Positions 33,568 to 45,362 are shown, numbered from the stretch's first letter. The stretch is DNA of 64,000 bases from Streptomyces hoynatensis (GCF_003626535.1 NZ_RBAL01000008.1:186001-250000), one strand, 5' to 3'. Notes: generated from the letters alone by a model not told the origin. Program-made: numbers and translations.

Positions 33568-33597
33568 TTCTTATGCAGCCGAATAAAGTAAGTCAAC
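33568..33597 (-). promoter_or_regulatory. Promoter with ROK-type operator motif, beta-mannosidase side
   Basis: On the minus strand TTGACT (33596-33591), 17 bases, TAAGAAT forms a good promoter about 40 bases before the mannosidase start. Overlapping it is the plus-strand motif GCCGAATAAAGTAAGTCAAC (33578-33597). The same arrangement recurs at 43809-43838 and the motif again at 43992. This AT-rich island stands out in the GC-rich gap (33520-33719), which also serves the divergent GH36 gene. Confidence 0.7.
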
Positions 33598-33719
33598 ACA
33601 TGCTCGGAAGGGCGGCGGGGCCGCCCCGGCCGGCATGCGGAACAGTGAGAACGGCACCACCTCCGCGGCTCCCCGCGGCATCGAATGCACCATCGAACGC
33701 GTAAGGACATCGACCCCCC

Positions 33720-35915
33720 GTGACACCCCCTTCTTCGGCGGGCACCCCCGCCCCCCAGCCTTCTGCCCCCGCCGGGTCCGGCCTTATCCACCTGCGCCGG
33801 GCCGGCGTCAGCCTGCTCCTCGACGTCTCGGGAGGCACGCTGCCCCGGGTCGTGCACTGGGGCGCCGACCTCGGTGCCCTCGGCGAGGAGCAGCTGACGG
33901 CCTTCCGGCTGGCCCAGCGCCCGCAGCCCATCGGCTTCTCCGTGGACGGCCCCGTGGAGGTCGCCGTGCTGCCCGAGCAGTCCGCCGGCTGGCTCGGCAC
34001 CCCGGGCCTGGTGGGCAACCGGGGCGGTGCCGACTTCTCCACCGCCTTCCGCGTCGAGCGCGTCGAGACCGGGGAGGGCCGGGTCGCCATAACGGCGGCC
34101 GACCCCACCGCCGCCCTCGGCCTCGCGCTGACCGTGGAGCTGACCCCCGCCGGACTGGTGCGGCAGCGCGCCACCCTTACCAACACCGGGGACAGCCCCT
34201 TCGCCCTCGACGCGCTCCACCTGACCCTGCCGGTGCCGGCCGAGGCCACGGAACTGCTCGACTTCACCGGCCACCACCTGCGGGAGCGGGCCCCGCAGCG
34301 CACGGCGTTCACGCAGGGCCTGCGCGTGCGGGAGAACCGCACCGGCCGCACCGGGTTCGACGCGGCCTACCTGCTCGCCGCGAGCACCGAGGGCTTCGGC
34401 AACCGCTCGGGCGAGGTGTGGGCCCTGCACACCGCCTGGTCGGGCAACCACAGGACCTTCGCCGAGCGCACCTTCCACTCGATCTCCCTGCTGGGGTCCG
34501 GCGAACTCCTGCTCTCCGGCGAGGTCGTCCTGGAACCCGGCTCCTCCTACACCTCGCCCTGGAGCTACGCCTCCTGGGGGCGCGGGCTCGACGAGGTCTC
34601 CGAGCGCTTCCACCGCCACCTGCGCGCCCGCGGGAACCACCCGAAGACGCCGCGCCCCGTCGTCGTCAACACCTGGGAGGCGGTCTACTTCGACCACGAC
34701 CTGGAGCGGCTGCGCCGGCTCGCCGACGCCGCCGCCCAGGTGGGCGCCGAGCGGTTCGTGCTGGACGACGGCTGGTTCGGCGCGCGCCGCGACGACCGCA
34801 GGGCCCTGGGCGACTGGTACGTCTCCGACGAGGTGTGGCCCGAGGGGCTCGGCCCGCTGATCCGTCACGTCACGGGGCTCGGCATGCAGTTCGGGCTCTG
34901 GGTGGAGCCCGAGATGATCAACGAGGACTCCGACCTGGCCCGCGCCCACCCCGACTGGATCATGGCCACCGGCGGCAGGCTGCCCGGCCGGGCCCGCTCG
35001 CAGCAGGTCCTCGACCTCGCCAGGCCCGAGGCGTTCGCATACATCCTGGAGCGCCTGGACGACCTGCTGACCACCTACCCCATCTCCTACCTCAAGTGGG
35101 ACCACAACCGGGACCTCGTGGAGGCCGGGCACCAGCCCGCGGGACGGGCCGGGGTGCACGACCAGACGCTGGCCGTCTACCGCCTGCTCGACGCATTGCG
35201 CGCCAGGCACCCCGGGGTGGAGATCGAGTCCTGCTCCTCGGGCGGCGGCCGGGTCGACCTGGAGATCCTGGAGCGCACCGACCGGGTGTGGGTGTCCGAC
35301 TGCATCGACGCCCTGGAGCGGCAGCGCATCCAGCGCTGGACCAACGCCCTGATTCCCCTGGAGCTCATGGGCACGCACGTCGGCGCGGGCCTCGCCCACA
35401 CCACCGACCGCCGCCACCCGCTCGACTTCAGGGCGGGCACCGCGCTCTTCGGCCACTTCGGCATCGAGTGGGACCTGACCAAGGCCGAGCCGCTCGACCT
35501 GCTGCGGCTGCGGGAGTGGGTCGACCTCTACAAGGAGCTGCGCGGGCTGCTGCACACCGGCCGCTCGGTGCACGCCGACCACCCCGACCCCGCGCTCGAA
35601 CTGGGCGGCGTGGTGGCGCAGGACGGCTCCGAGGCCGTCTACGCCCTCGTCGCCCATGGGACCTCCGCGCTCTACCCGCCCGGGCCCGTGCGGCTGCCCG
35701 GGCTGCTGCCCGGCGCCGTGTACCACGTGCGCCCGCAGGCGCCGGGCGACCACCCCGACGGCAATGCGCACCGCTGGGGCGTGCCGCTGCCCTGGTGGAC
35801 CGAGGAGGGAGTGCGGCTGACCGGCCGCGCCCTGGAGAGTGCCGGCGTCCAGGCCCCGGTGCTCTTCCCCGAGCGGCTGGTCCTGCTGCGCGCCACCCGC
35901 GTGGACGCGGGCTGA
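33720..35915 (+). CDS. Alpha-galactosidase, glycoside hydrolase family 36
   Basis: Removes terminal alpha-galactose from oligosaccharides such as raffinose-type sugars or galactomannan side chains. 731 aa, no signal peptide. N-terminal beta-supersandwich to about 330, then the catalytic barrel starting at VVVNTWEAVYFDHD with LDDGWFGARRDD and GLWVEPEMINEDSDL, typical of classical GH36. Nucleophile Asp461 is in YLKWDHNRD and acid/base Asp527 in VSDCIDALER. The GTG start has only a distant AAGGA. It is divergent from the mannosidase, with the ROK-motif region between, and converges on the second GH36. Confidence 0.9.
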   Translation: MTPPSSAGTPAPQPSAPAGSGLIHLRRAGVSLLLDVSGGTLPRVVHWGADLGALGEEQLTAFRLAQRPQPIGFSVDGPVEVAVLPEQSAGWLGTPGLVGNRGGADFSTAFRVERVETGEGRVAITAADPTAALGLALTVELTPAGLVRQRATLTNTGDSPFALDALHLTLPVPAEATELLDFTGHHLRERAPQRTAFTQGLRVRENRTGRTGFDAAYLLAASTEGFGNRSGEVWALHTAWSGNHRTFAERTFHSISLLGSGELLLSGEVVLEPGSSYTSPWSYASWGRGLDEVSERFHRHLRARGNHPKTPRPVVVNTWEAVYFDHDLERLRRLADAAAQVGAERFVLDDGWFGARRDDRRALGDWYVSDEVWPEGLGPLIRHVTGLGMQFGLWVEPEMINEDSDLARAHPDWIMATGGRLPGRARSQQVLDLARPEAFAYILERLDDLLTTYPISYLKWDHNRDLVEAGHQPAGRAGVHDQTLAVYRLLDALRARHPGVEIESCSSGGGRVDLEILERTDRVWVSDCIDALERQRIQRWTNALIPLELMGTHVGAGLAHTTDRRHPLDFRAGTALFGHFGIEWDLTKAEPLDLLRLREWVDLYKELRGLLHTGRSVHADHPDPALELGGVVAQDGSEAVYALVAHGTSALYPPGPVRLPGLLPGAVYHVRPQAPGDHPDGNAHRWGVPLPWWTEEGVRLTGRALESAGVQAPVLFPERLVLLRATRVDAG

Positions 35916-35920
35916 GACCG

Positions 35921-35956
35921 GGCGGCACCCCGGGGCGCGTCCCCCGGGGTGCCGCC
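35921..35956. terminator. Strong bidirectional hairpin between the two GH36 genes
   Basis: A perfect 15-bp stem GGCGGCACCCCGGGG (35921-35935) with its exact complement at 35942-35956 and a 6-base loop. It fills the whole 44-base gap between two convergent stops, so it should end transcripts from both sides. Confidence 0.8.
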
Positions 35957-35959
35957 GCC

Positions 35960-38179
35960 TCATCGCCGGCGCAGCCTGACGACCCTGGCGGTGGCCTCCG
36001 GCCCCGCCCCGGGAACGGCCAGGCGCAGGACGCCGGACTCGGGCCGCCAGGTCAGCGACCACTCGGCGGCGCCGTGCCCGGGACCGGGGAAGAGCACCTC
36101 GGGTTCCACGTCCGCCCCCCGCAGGTGCGGCATCGGCACCTCGATCTCGGGGGCGGCGCCGGGTCTGCGCCACAGGGTGAGCAGGCTGTCGCCCGCCGGG
36201 TCCTGCGGCGTGAGGCCCATCGCCACCCAAGGCCCCGGCGTGCCGGTCAGGCCGAGCGGCCAGCAGGGCAGGCCCGCGGCGATCTCCGGGCGCAGGGCCT
36301 TGTGCACCGCCACCGCCTCGCGCACCAGGGCCAGTTGGCCGGGCGTCATCCGGTTCAGGTAGCCGGACAGGTACAGGCGGCCCAGGATGCCGGTGGCCAG
36401 GGTGAAGGCCGAGCCCTCCACCGTCATCTCCGGCTGCGTGTAGGCCCAGTTGCCCGCCTGCTCGGGAAGCACCGAGGCCGGCGCGGCGGCCGCGATCGGC
36501 GGGTAGAGCAGCGGGTTCTGCTGGTCGGAGGTCGACTGCAGGTGCAGCCGGGAGAGCATGGCGTAGTCCATGCGCATCGCGCCCGAGGCGCAGTTCTCGA
36601 TCAGCAGGTCCGGGTGGCGGCGCAGCAGGGCGTCGAGCCAGGCGAGGTGGGCCCGGTTGTGGCCGAGCAGGCCCTCGCCCGGGGCGAGCCCGCCCAGGTC
36701 GGTGCCCGGGCCCGGCATGATGTTGTAGTCGAACTTGAAGAAGCCGATGCCGAATTCGGCGATCAGCCGGTCCACGACCTCGTCCACGTGCGCCCGCGCG
36801 GCCGGGTGGCGCAGGTCCAGGTGGTAGCGGCCGTGCTCGACGACGCGGGAGCCGTGCCGCCGGAAGAACGCCTCCTCGGGCAGCCGCCCCGCGACGGGCG
36901 AGCGCACGCCGACCACCTCGGGCTCCAGCCAGATGCCCGGGGTCATCCCGCGGGCCGTGATGCGGTCGATCACCTCGCCGAGGCCGCCGGGGAACCTGGT
37001 GCGCGAGGGCAGCCACTCCCCCACGCTGTCCCACCACTTGCCGTCCTCGTCGTACCAGCCGGCGTCGATGCAGAAGTAGTCGGCACCCGCCTCGGCCGCG
37101 GCGTCGATCAGCGGCAGCAGCTTCTCGGTCGTGGGGTTGCCCATCAGGGTGTTCATGTAGTCGTTGAACACCACGGGCAGTGCCCTGGCGCGGCCCGCGC
37201 GCAGCGCCCTGCGCTGCCGGGTGAGGGCGCCGAACGCCTCGTCGACGCCGCCCGCGGCGACCGCAAGGGACACCGGCACGCTGGTGAAGGGCCGGCCGGG
37301 CGCGACCACGGTGCTCCACTGGTGCTCGGCGTCGGTGGGGCCGAGCAGGGCCAGGTAGGCGCCGACGCGCCGCTCCCCCACCTCCCAGTGCCAGGCGCCG
37401 TTGTGCTCGATCTGCCAGGCCAGGGCCCAGGAGTCGTCGGCCGCGACGAGGGCGCCGGTGGGCAGGCGCTCGCCGGTGGACCAGGAACTGCGCGAGGTGA
37501 CCGCGAGGCGGCCGCGGGAGGCGTGGTGGTGGACGTCGGGGTCCATCTCCGCCAGCCCGGCCTCGCGCAACGGCACCCGCCGCCACCGGGACTCGGCCAC
37601 CCAGTCGCTGTCGCCGAAGACGGCGTCCACGCCGTCCACCTGCCGGCCGGAGTCGGCGAGGAAGGCCCCCGTGACCGCGGAGGTGACGGCCTGGAGGCGC
37701 GCCTGGTGCCCCTCGGCGGCGTGCACCTCGGTCCAGGTCCGCACCGCGGGCACGCCCTCGGCGGCCCGGAAGACGGTGGTGACGCGCAGTCCGGTGCGCT
37801 CCTCGGCCTGCTCGACGCGCAGTTCCGCCCAGCCCCGGCCCCCCTCGGCGCCGGCCGGGCCCTGCGGGCCCTCCTGGTCCGCCGGGGAGACCGTGGCTTC
37901 CGTGTGCCCGGTGTAGCGCAGCGCGGCGCCCACGGTGGTGTCGGCGTAGCGGTGGCTGCCGGGGAACCTGCCGTGCCCGAGGACCTGGAGCTCGGCGAGC
38001 GGCGCGGCCGCCTCGTCCGCGGCCGCCGGGTCGGCGAGCGGGGGCGCGCCGGCCGGGCGCAGCGAGAGCAGGGCCGCGGGGCGGTCGCCGCCGATGCCGA
38101 GCACCAGGCGGACGCCGCCCCCGGTCCACGTCAGGTGGGAACGGGCCGCCGGGTCGTGCGGGGCGGTCCGGTCCCTCAT
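35960..38179 (-). CDS. GH36-family alpha-galactosidase, second type
   Basis: 739 aa, cytoplasmic, GH36 but of another subgroup than the neighbour: barrel motifs are NDYMNTLMGNPTTEKLLPLIDAAAEAGADYFCIDAGWYDEDGKWWDSVGEW and GIWLEPEVVG. Nucleophile Asp484 is in FFKFDYNIMPGPGTD and acid/base Asp552 in LQSTSDQQNPLLYP. The specificity may be alpha-galactose or alpha-N-acetylgalactosamine; GH36 covers both. Its ATG overlaps the stop of the ATPase gene by four bases, making it the last gene of the importer operon and linking the enzyme to the imported sugar. Confidence 0.85.
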   Translation of the reverse strand: MRDRTAPHDPAARSHLTWTGGGVRLVLGIGGDRPAALLSLRPAGAPPLADPAAADEAAAPLAELQVLGHGRFPGSHRYADTTVGAALRYTGHTEATVSPADQEGPQGPAGAEGGRGWAELRVEQAEERTGLRVTTVFRAAEGVPAVRTWTEVHAAEGHQARLQAVTSAVTGAFLADSGRQVDGVDAVFGDSDWVAESRWRRVPLREAGLAEMDPDVHHHASRGRLAVTSRSSWSTGERLPTGALVAADDSWALAWQIEHNGAWHWEVGERRVGAYLALLGPTDAEHQWSTVVAPGRPFTSVPVSLAVAAGGVDEAFGALTRQRRALRAGRARALPVVFNDYMNTLMGNPTTEKLLPLIDAAAEAGADYFCIDAGWYDEDGKWWDSVGEWLPSRTRFPGGLGEVIDRITARGMTPGIWLEPEVVGVRSPVAGRLPEEAFFRRHGSRVVEHGRYHLDLRHPAARAHVDEVVDRLIAEFGIGFFKFDYNIMPGPGTDLGGLAPGEGLLGHNRAHLAWLDALLRRHPDLLIENCASGAMRMDYAMLSRLHLQSTSDQQNPLLYPPIAAAAPASVLPEQAGNWAYTQPEMTVEGSAFTLATGILGRLYLSGYLNRMTPGQLALVREAVAVHKALRPEIAAGLPCWPLGLTGTPGPWVAMGLTPQDPAGDSLLTLWRRPGAAPEIEVPMPHLRGADVEPEVLFPGPGHGAAEWSLTWRPESGVLRLAVPGAGPEATARVVRLRRR

Positions 38180-39101
38180 CGGGTGTCCCCGCCCGCCGGG
38201 TTGGCGACCGCGGCGGCGATGGGCCGCGCCTTCTCGAAGGTCTGCCAGGACTTGGTGTGGTGGTCGAAGGTCCTGGTCAGGTCCTCGGGCGCGATGGCGC
38301 CCGGGCTGTCGGCCAGCGAGCGGCCGCGTTCCTCCGGGTTCGGCGCGGCGGCGGCCAGCAGCTTCGTGTAGGAGTGCTGCGGGGTGAGGATGACGTCGTC
38401 CGCGGGGCCGCGCTCGACCACGTGGCCGCGGTACATCACGAGGATCTCGTCGGAGAAGTGCCTGGCGGTGGCCAGGTCGTGCGTGATGTAGAGGACGGCG
38501 AGGTTGTCCTCGCGCTGGAGGCGGGCCAGCAGGTTGAGCACGCCGAGCCGGATCGAGACGTCGAGCATCGACACCGGCTCGTCCGCCACCACCACCTTGG
38601 CGCCGGGCGCCAGCGCGCGGGCGATCGCCACGCGCTGGCGCTGGCCGCCGGACAGCTCGTGCGGGCGGCGGGGCGCGATGGTCCCGGCCGGGGTGAGGTT
38701 CACGCGTTCGAGCAGCTGCTCCACGCGCTTCCTGGTCTCGGCCCCGCCCCTGGTCACGCCGTGCAGCCGCAGGGGCCTGGCGATGTGGTGCTCGATGGTG
38801 TGGAACGGGTTCAGCGAGGCGAACGGGTCCTGGAAGACCATCTGCACGTGGTCGCGGTACTCCCGGTTGCCGACCGGCCGCCCGTCGGGCTTGGTGGCGA
38901 TGATCTGCCCGCCGGTGGGCTTCTCCAGGCGGGCGATCATCTTGGCCACCGTGGACTTGCCCGAGCCGGACTCGCCCACGAGCGCCACGGTGCGCCCCGG
39001 GGTCAGGGTGAAGGACACGTGGTCCACGGCCCGCAGCGTCGAGCTGCGCAGCCCGGACCTGATGCGGTAGTCCTTCACCAGGTCGCGGACCTCGAGTGCG
39101 G

Positions 39102-39105
<4 letters not shown>
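38176..39105 (-). CDS. Oligopeptide/oligosaccharide ABC transporter ATPase (OppF-like)
   Basis: 309-aa ATPase of an Opp/Dpp-class importer. Walker A VGESGSGKSTVAK is near residue 40, Q-loop FQDPFASLNP, signature LSGGQRQRVAIARAL and Walker B VVVADEPVSMLD. Only one ATPase gene is separate; the other is fused to a permease in the next gene. ATG overlaps the preceding stop by four bases (ATGA), as does its own stop with the GH36 gene, giving a chain of translationally coupled genes. In this context the substrate is more likely an oligosaccharide than a peptide. Confidence 0.87.
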
Positions 39106-41042
<1,937 letters not shown>

Positions 41043-41058
41043 GGTGCCTGCTCCCTCC

Positions 41059-42048
41059 TCAGTTCTCGACGCGGGTGCGTGGATCGATGAAGCCGTAGAG
41101 CAGGTCGACGACCAGGTTGGCCGCGAGCACCGCGACGGTGATCACGAGGAAGATCCCCTGCATCAGGGCGTAGTCGTTGTTCTGCACGGCGTCGAGCAGC
41201 TTGGAGCCGATGCCGGGGTAGGAGAACACTTGCTCGGTGATGATCGAGCCGGAGACCACGAAGCCGAGGGAGATCGCAAAGCCGGCCACGGAGGGCAGGA
41301 CCGCGTTCCTGGCCGCGTAGCGGGTCATGATCCGGCTGTTGCGCAGGCCCTTGGCCCGCGCGGTGAGGACGTAGTCCTCGGAGATGGTGGAGACCATCAT
41401 GTTCCGCATGCCGAGCAGCCAGCCGCCGACCGAGGAGACCACGATCGTGAGGGCGGGCAGGGTGCCGTGGTAGATGGCGGAGCTGATGAAGTCGTAGTTC
41501 CAGCCGGTGTCCAGCGTCACGTCGTAGCCGCGGTTCAGCGGGAACCAGCCGAGGGTCGTGGAGAAGAGCAGCACGAAGATCAGGGCCAGCCAGAAGTACG
41601 GCACGGCGGACAGCAGCGTGGTGACGGGGATGAGGTTGTCCAGCCACGTCCCGCGGCGCCAGCCGACGAGCGCGCCGAGGCCCACGCCGAGCAGGAACGA
41701 CAGCAGGGTGGCGATGCCGACCAGCACGATCGTCCAGGTCAGCGACTCCTGGATGACGTCACTGACCTTCGAGGGGAAGGCGCTCACGGAAACACCGAGA
41801 TCGCCACGAATAAGATTGCCCAGGTAGTGGTAGTACTGATCCCACAAGGGCTCGTCGGAGTTGGTGCCGAGCATCAGCTCGAAGGCCCTGCGGGCGGAGG
41901 GGTCAACCGTGCCGCCGCGCTGCTGGAACTTGGCCAGCAGCGCGTCGACAGGGTTGCCCGGCATCATGCGAGGGATGAAGAAGTTCAGCGTCAGTGCCGC
42001 CCAGAGGGCGACGACGTAGAACCCCAGTTTCCGGGCGTAGTACCTCAT
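41059..42048 (-). CDS. Opp-type importer permease (DppB-like)
   Basis: Inner-membrane permease of 329 aa. The N-terminal MRYYARKLGFYVVALWAALTLNFFIPRMMPGNPVD is the typical DppB opening, followed by five further membrane segments and the EAA-type loop TARAKGLRNSRIMTRYAARNAVLP. It pairs with the permease half of the DppCD fusion. Ten bases separate it from the binding-protein gene upstream and 16 from the next gene downstream. Confidence 0.88.
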   Translation of the reverse strand: MRYYARKLGFYVVALWAALTLNFFIPRMMPGNPVDALLAKFQQRGGTVDPSARRAFELMLGTNSDEPLWDQYYHYLGNLIRGDLGVSVSAFPSKVSDVIQESLTWTIVLVGIATLLSFLLGVGLGALVGWRRGTWLDNLIPVTTLLSAVPYFWLALIFVLLFSTTLGWFPLNRGYDVTLDTGWNYDFISSAIYHGTLPALTIVVSSVGGWLLGMRNMMVSTISEDYVLTARAKGLRNSRIMTRYAARNAVLPSVAGFAISLGFVVSGSIITEQVFSYPGIGSKLLDAVQNNDYALMQGIFLVITVAVLAANLVVDLLYGFIDPRTRVEN

Positions 42049-42058
42049 GCGTGTGCTT

Positions 42059-43759
42059 TCACTCGCCCCTGGGGGACAGGCTCGCGAAGATCTGAGCCTG
42101 GTCCGGGCGGCTCCAGACGGCGGGGAAGGCGTACAGGTTGACGTCGGTCGGCCAGCCGTCGAACTTGTCGGCGTTGAACTCGCTGGTCGTGCCGCCCGTC
42201 ATGATCGGGATGTACGGCATGTCCTCTTCGATCTGGGCCTGGATCTGGTCGTAGTAGGGCTGCCTGGCCTCGGTGTCGGCCGGGTCCATGCCCGCGATGG
42301 CCTCCAGGGCCGCGTCCACGTCGGGGTTGGAGTAACGCGACCAGTTCGGGTTGGCGTTGCCGCCGACCTCGGCCGTGGTGTTGGAGCTGAAGAAGTAGCT
42401 GTACAGGTAGTACGGGTCGGGCGAGGGGCCCTGCCACAGCGAGTCGATCAGCAGCTGGTAGTTGCCGGTCGACCTGGCGTCGCTCATCTCCTGGTTGGCG
42501 ACCTGCTGGACGTTCAGCTCGATGCCGGCGTCCTTCAGCTGCTCGGTCATGGTCTGGAGCGCGGTGATGTAGTCGTTCCAGCCGGCGACGACGACGACGG
42601 AGAGGGACAGCTTCTGGCCGTCCTTGGCGTAGATGCCGTCGCTGCCGCGGGTCCAGCCGGCTTCCTCCAGGATGGACTGCGCCTGCTCGACGTCCGGGCT
42701 CATCGGGGCGGTCCGGTCGTTGAGGTCGGCCGAGAGGTAGGCCGCGTCACGCTCGGGCAGCGCGAAGCCGGGGGACATCTCGCTCGCGGTGTTCTGGAAG
42801 GCAAGCGAGTTCAGCTGGGTGCGGTCCATCGCGTAGTAGATGGCGTGGCGCACGGCCGGGTCGGTCTGCGGGCCCTCGCAGCCGAGGTCCGGGTTGGAGC
42901 AGGTGTCGAGCACCATCTGGTTCATCGGAACCGTGATGGCCTTGTAACCCGGGTAGTCGCGCTCGACGTTGGCGATGTCGGGGACCGGTCCGGTCTGCCA
43001 GTCGATCTCGCCGGCCGACAGGGCGTCGGCGGAGGCCTGGTTGCCGGAGAGCGCCACGTACTGGATGTTCTTCAGCTCGGGCTGGTCGCCCCAGTAGTTC
43101 TCGTTCGCCGTGAGGGTGAACGCCTGCGGCTTGAAGCTGCCCAGGGTGTACGGGCCGGTGCCCACCGGCTCGCTGATCTGGTCGGTCACCGGGTCCTCGA
43201 TGCCCTCCCAGATGTGCTTGGGCACGATCCAGGTCTTGCCGAGCAGCTGCGGGCCGTCCATGTAGCTGGGCGCGTCGAAGGTGATCGTGACGTGGGTGTC
43301 GTCCACCACCGTCGTCTCGCCCTCGAAGCCGACCGCGTTCATGGCCTCGTTGGCCACGATCATGTCGAACGTGAACTTGACGTCGTCGGCCGAGAAGGGC
43401 TCGCCGTCCGACCACTTGACGCCGTCGCGCAGGGTGATGGACAGCTCGGTGCCGTCGTTGTTCCACTCGTAGGCCGTGCCGAGCAGCGGCTTCGGGTCGT
43501 CGGCACGCACGGTGTTGTAGAAGAACAGCGGCTCGAAGATCGAGCCCGCCCCCTCCACCGGATTCGGCGAGTACGGGTTGAATATCGCCTGGTAGTCGCC
43601 GCTCTGACCGTTATAGGCGACCAGGGTGTCGTCAGGGGTCGAGCTGCCGCCGCCCGAATCGCCGCATCCGGCGGCGAGCAGCCCGACCGCGACCGCTCCG
43701 ATCGCCGCGGTGCGCGCGCGCCGCCACCTTACGTGCAGGGACATGTTCGTTCCTCTCAT
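42059..43759 (-). CDS. Extracellular solute-binding lipoprotein, family 5 (Opp/Dpp type)
   Basis: Surface lipoprotein capturing the substrate of the importer; 566 aa from ATG 43759 (AAAGGAGG nine bases upstream). ATG 43744 with AGGA is a possible alternative. The lipobox GLLAAGC gives Cys32. SBP_bac_5 blocks: NPVEGAGSIFEPLFFYN, SITLRDGVKWSDGEPFSADDVKFTFDMI, PVGTGPYTLGSFKP, AIYYAMDRTQLNSLAF. This class binds peptides or oligosaccharides; in Thermotoga several members bind beta-glucosides or mannosides. Here the flanking mannosidase and galactosidases argue for oligosaccharides. First gene of a five-gene operon. Confidence 0.88.
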   Translation of the reverse strand: MRGTNMSLHVRWRRARTAAIGAVAVGLLAAGCGDSGGGSSTPDDTLVAYNGQSGDYQAIFNPYSPNPVEGAGSIFEPLFFYNTVRADDPKPLLGTAYEWNNDGTELSITLRDGVKWSDGEPFSADDVKFTFDMIVANEAMNAVGFEGETTVVDDTHVTITFDAPSYMDGPQLLGKTWIVPKHIWEGIEDPVTDQISEPVGTGPYTLGSFKPQAFTLTANENYWGDQPELKNIQYVALSGNQASADALSAGEIDWQTGPVPDIANVERDYPGYKAITVPMNQMVLDTCSNPDLGCEGPQTDPAVRHAIYYAMDRTQLNSLAFQNTASEMSPGFALPERDAAYLSADLNDRTAPMSPDVEQAQSILEEAGWTRGSDGIYAKDGQKLSLSVVVVAGWNDYITALQTMTEQLKDAGIELNVQQVANQEMSDARSTGNYQLLIDSLWQGPSPDPYYLYSYFFSSNTTAEVGGNANPNWSRYSNPDVDAALEAIAGMDPADTEARQPYYDQIQAQIEEDMPYIPIMTGGTTSEFNADKFDGWPTDVNLYAFPAVWSRPDQAQIFASLSPRGE

Positions 43760-43808
43760 GGCCTGCCCCTCCTTTGGGGCATGGGCGAGGTCGCCCAGGG
43801 GTATGTGA

Positions 43809-43838
43809 TTGTTAAGCCGCCGAATTAACAAAGTCAAC
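43809..43838 (-). promoter_or_regulatory. Promoter with ROK-type operator motif, importer side
   Basis: Minus-strand TTGACT (43837-43832), 17 bases, TAACAAT lies about 50 bases before the binding-protein start. The overlapping plus-strand motif GCCGAATTAACAAAGTCAAC (43819-43838) differs from that at 33578 at only four positions. The 316-base gap 43760-44075 is the most AT-rich stretch in the window and contains this element and the copy at 43992; nothing else was recognised in it. Confidence 0.7.
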
Positions 43839-43991
43839 CCTCCAATGACACGAACAGACAACGACCCCCACACACATGGCGGCCACGCCTGCCCGCGGAC
43901 GGGTTGCCATCCGTGAACAATGGGGCACCGCGCGTCACATCGGGCACTTTGTCACTCCTTTCCCCGACGCCCCTGGCGGCGGTCTTCATAA

Positions 43992-44011
43992 GCCAAATAA
44001 ACTAAGTGACG
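43992..44011. promoter_or_regulatory. Third copy of the ROK-type operator motif
   Basis: GCCAAATAAACTAAGTGACG matches the other two copies at most positions. It lies 65 bases before the ROK gene start, where it may mediate autoregulation. It lacks the TTGACT -35 of the other two. Confidence 0.6.
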
Positions 44012-44075
44012 CGTAGCGTTACCCTTGCAACGCACAACGAAGTCGCGAACTCCCGCGAGGGAGGCGGAGGAACCA

Positions 44076-45362
44076 GTGAGCGGACCGGCGGGAGCGACCC
44101 CCCACGCGAGCAGTCGAGCGGCGATCCTGGATGTCATCCGCGCCGCGGGAACCATCAGCAGGGTCGGCCTCGTCCATGCCACCGGGTTCACCGGTGCGAC
44201 GATCTCGACCGTGGTGCGGCGCCTGATCGACGACGGCCTCGTGCTGGAGACGGGCCGGGCCGAATCGACGGGTGGCAAACGCCGGGTACTGCTCCAGCTC
44301 AACCAGTCCTCCCGGTTCGCTGTGGGCGTGCATCTGGACCACGCGGGAATCACCTACGTGCTCACCAATCTCGGTGGTTCTGTGGTGGCCCGGATGTCAC
44401 GCGCCGGTGTCGGCACCGATGATCCTCCGGTCATCGTGGCGAGAATGGCCACGGAGGTCGACGCGTTGATCGACGGGGCCGGCGTTGACCGCAGCAGGAT
44501 ACTTGGCCTCGGTCTGGTCGCACCCGGCCCCATGGATCAGACCAGCAGCATGCGCCTCGTGCCTCCCGCCATGCGTCACTGGGAGGACTTCCCGCTGGAG
44601 CGCGAGCTGTTGGCGGCCACCCACCTGCCCGTCGTGCTGGACAACGACGCGACCGCCGCGGCCCTCGGCGAGCACTGGTCGGGCGACGTGGGCGGGGCCT
44701 CCACCTTCGCCGCGGTCTACATGGGCACCGGCATCGGCGCGGGCCTCATGGTCAACGGGATCACCTACCGCGGCGCGAGCGGCAACGCCGGGGAGATCGG
44801 CCACATCTGCCTGGACATCGAGGGGCCCGAGTGCTGGTGCGGCGCCCGCGGCTGCACCGAGGCGCTCGCGGGCCCGGCCGCCGTGGTCGCCGCGGCGCGC
44901 GCGGACTCCGCGCTCGCCCGCGCCGCGGGACTGACCCGGGGCCCGGCCCAGACGCCGCGCCGGCTCGCCGACTTCGCCGCCGTCACGCGCGCCGCCCTGC
45001 GCGGCGAGGCCGCCGCGCGCGCCCTGCTCGAACGCTCCGCGCGCCACCTCGCGGTCGCCGCCCGCACCCTGGCCAACGTGATGGACCTGGACCACCTGGT
45101 GCTCACCGGGCCGAGCCTGGCGATCGCCGGCTCGATCTACCTCCCGGTCGTGCAGGAGGAGCTGGACCGCGCCTTCTTCTCGCGCAACACGCACTCGGTG
45201 AGCGTACGCCTGTCCAGGTCCGCCTCCACCGCCCCCGCCATCGGGGCCGCGGCCCTCGTCCTGCAGTCGGAACTGGTGCCGCTGCGCGAGGGCCTGCGGC
45301 TGCCGGACAACCTGGCGGACGCGGAGCCGAGCGGTCCGCCGGTGGTGCGCCAGGCGTACTGA
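44076..45362 (+). CDS. ROK-family transcriptional repressor
   Basis: Regulator of 428 aa. An N-terminal winged helix (SSRAAILDVIRAAGTISRVGLVHATGFTGATISTVVRRLIDDGLV, about 10-55) precedes a ROK sugar-kinase-like domain. That domain keeps the nucleotide loop MGTGIGAGLMVNG and the zinc motif CWCGARGC that positions the sugar-binding His/Glu (GEIGH). GTG 44076 follows GGAGGAACCA; a TTG 51 bases upstream is less likely. ROK repressors in Streptomyces control sugar importers. It is divergent from the Opp-type operon, with two motif copies between, and the same motif before the mannosidase suggests those as targets. Confidence 0.87.
   Translation: MSGPAGATPHASSRAAILDVIRAAGTISRVGLVHATGFTGATISTVVRRLIDDGLVLETGRAESTGGKRRVLLQLNQSSRFAVGVHLDHAGITYVLTNLGGSVVARMSRAGVGTDDPPVIVARMATEVDALIDGAGVDRSRILGLGLVAPGPMDQTSSMRLVPPAMRHWEDFPLERELLAATHLPVVLDNDATAAALGEHWSGDVGGASTFAAVYMGTGIGAGLMVNGITYRGASGNAGEIGHICLDIEGPECWCGARGCTEALAGPAAVVAAARADSALARAAGLTRGPAQTPRRLADFAAVTRAALRGEAAARALLERSARHLAVAARTLANVMDLDHLVLTGPSLAIAGSIYLPVVQEELDRAFFSRNTHSVSVRLSRSASTAPAIGAAALVLQSELVPLREGLRLPDNLADAEPSGPPVVRQAY

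Noticed and set aside
33516-38129. A 1537-codon open frame on the minus strand crossing both GH36 genes
   Set aside because: It is a product of extreme third-position GC. Only the 35960-38179 frame and the plus-strand gene show protein families; the long frame is Arg/Gly/Pro noise over the first GH36.
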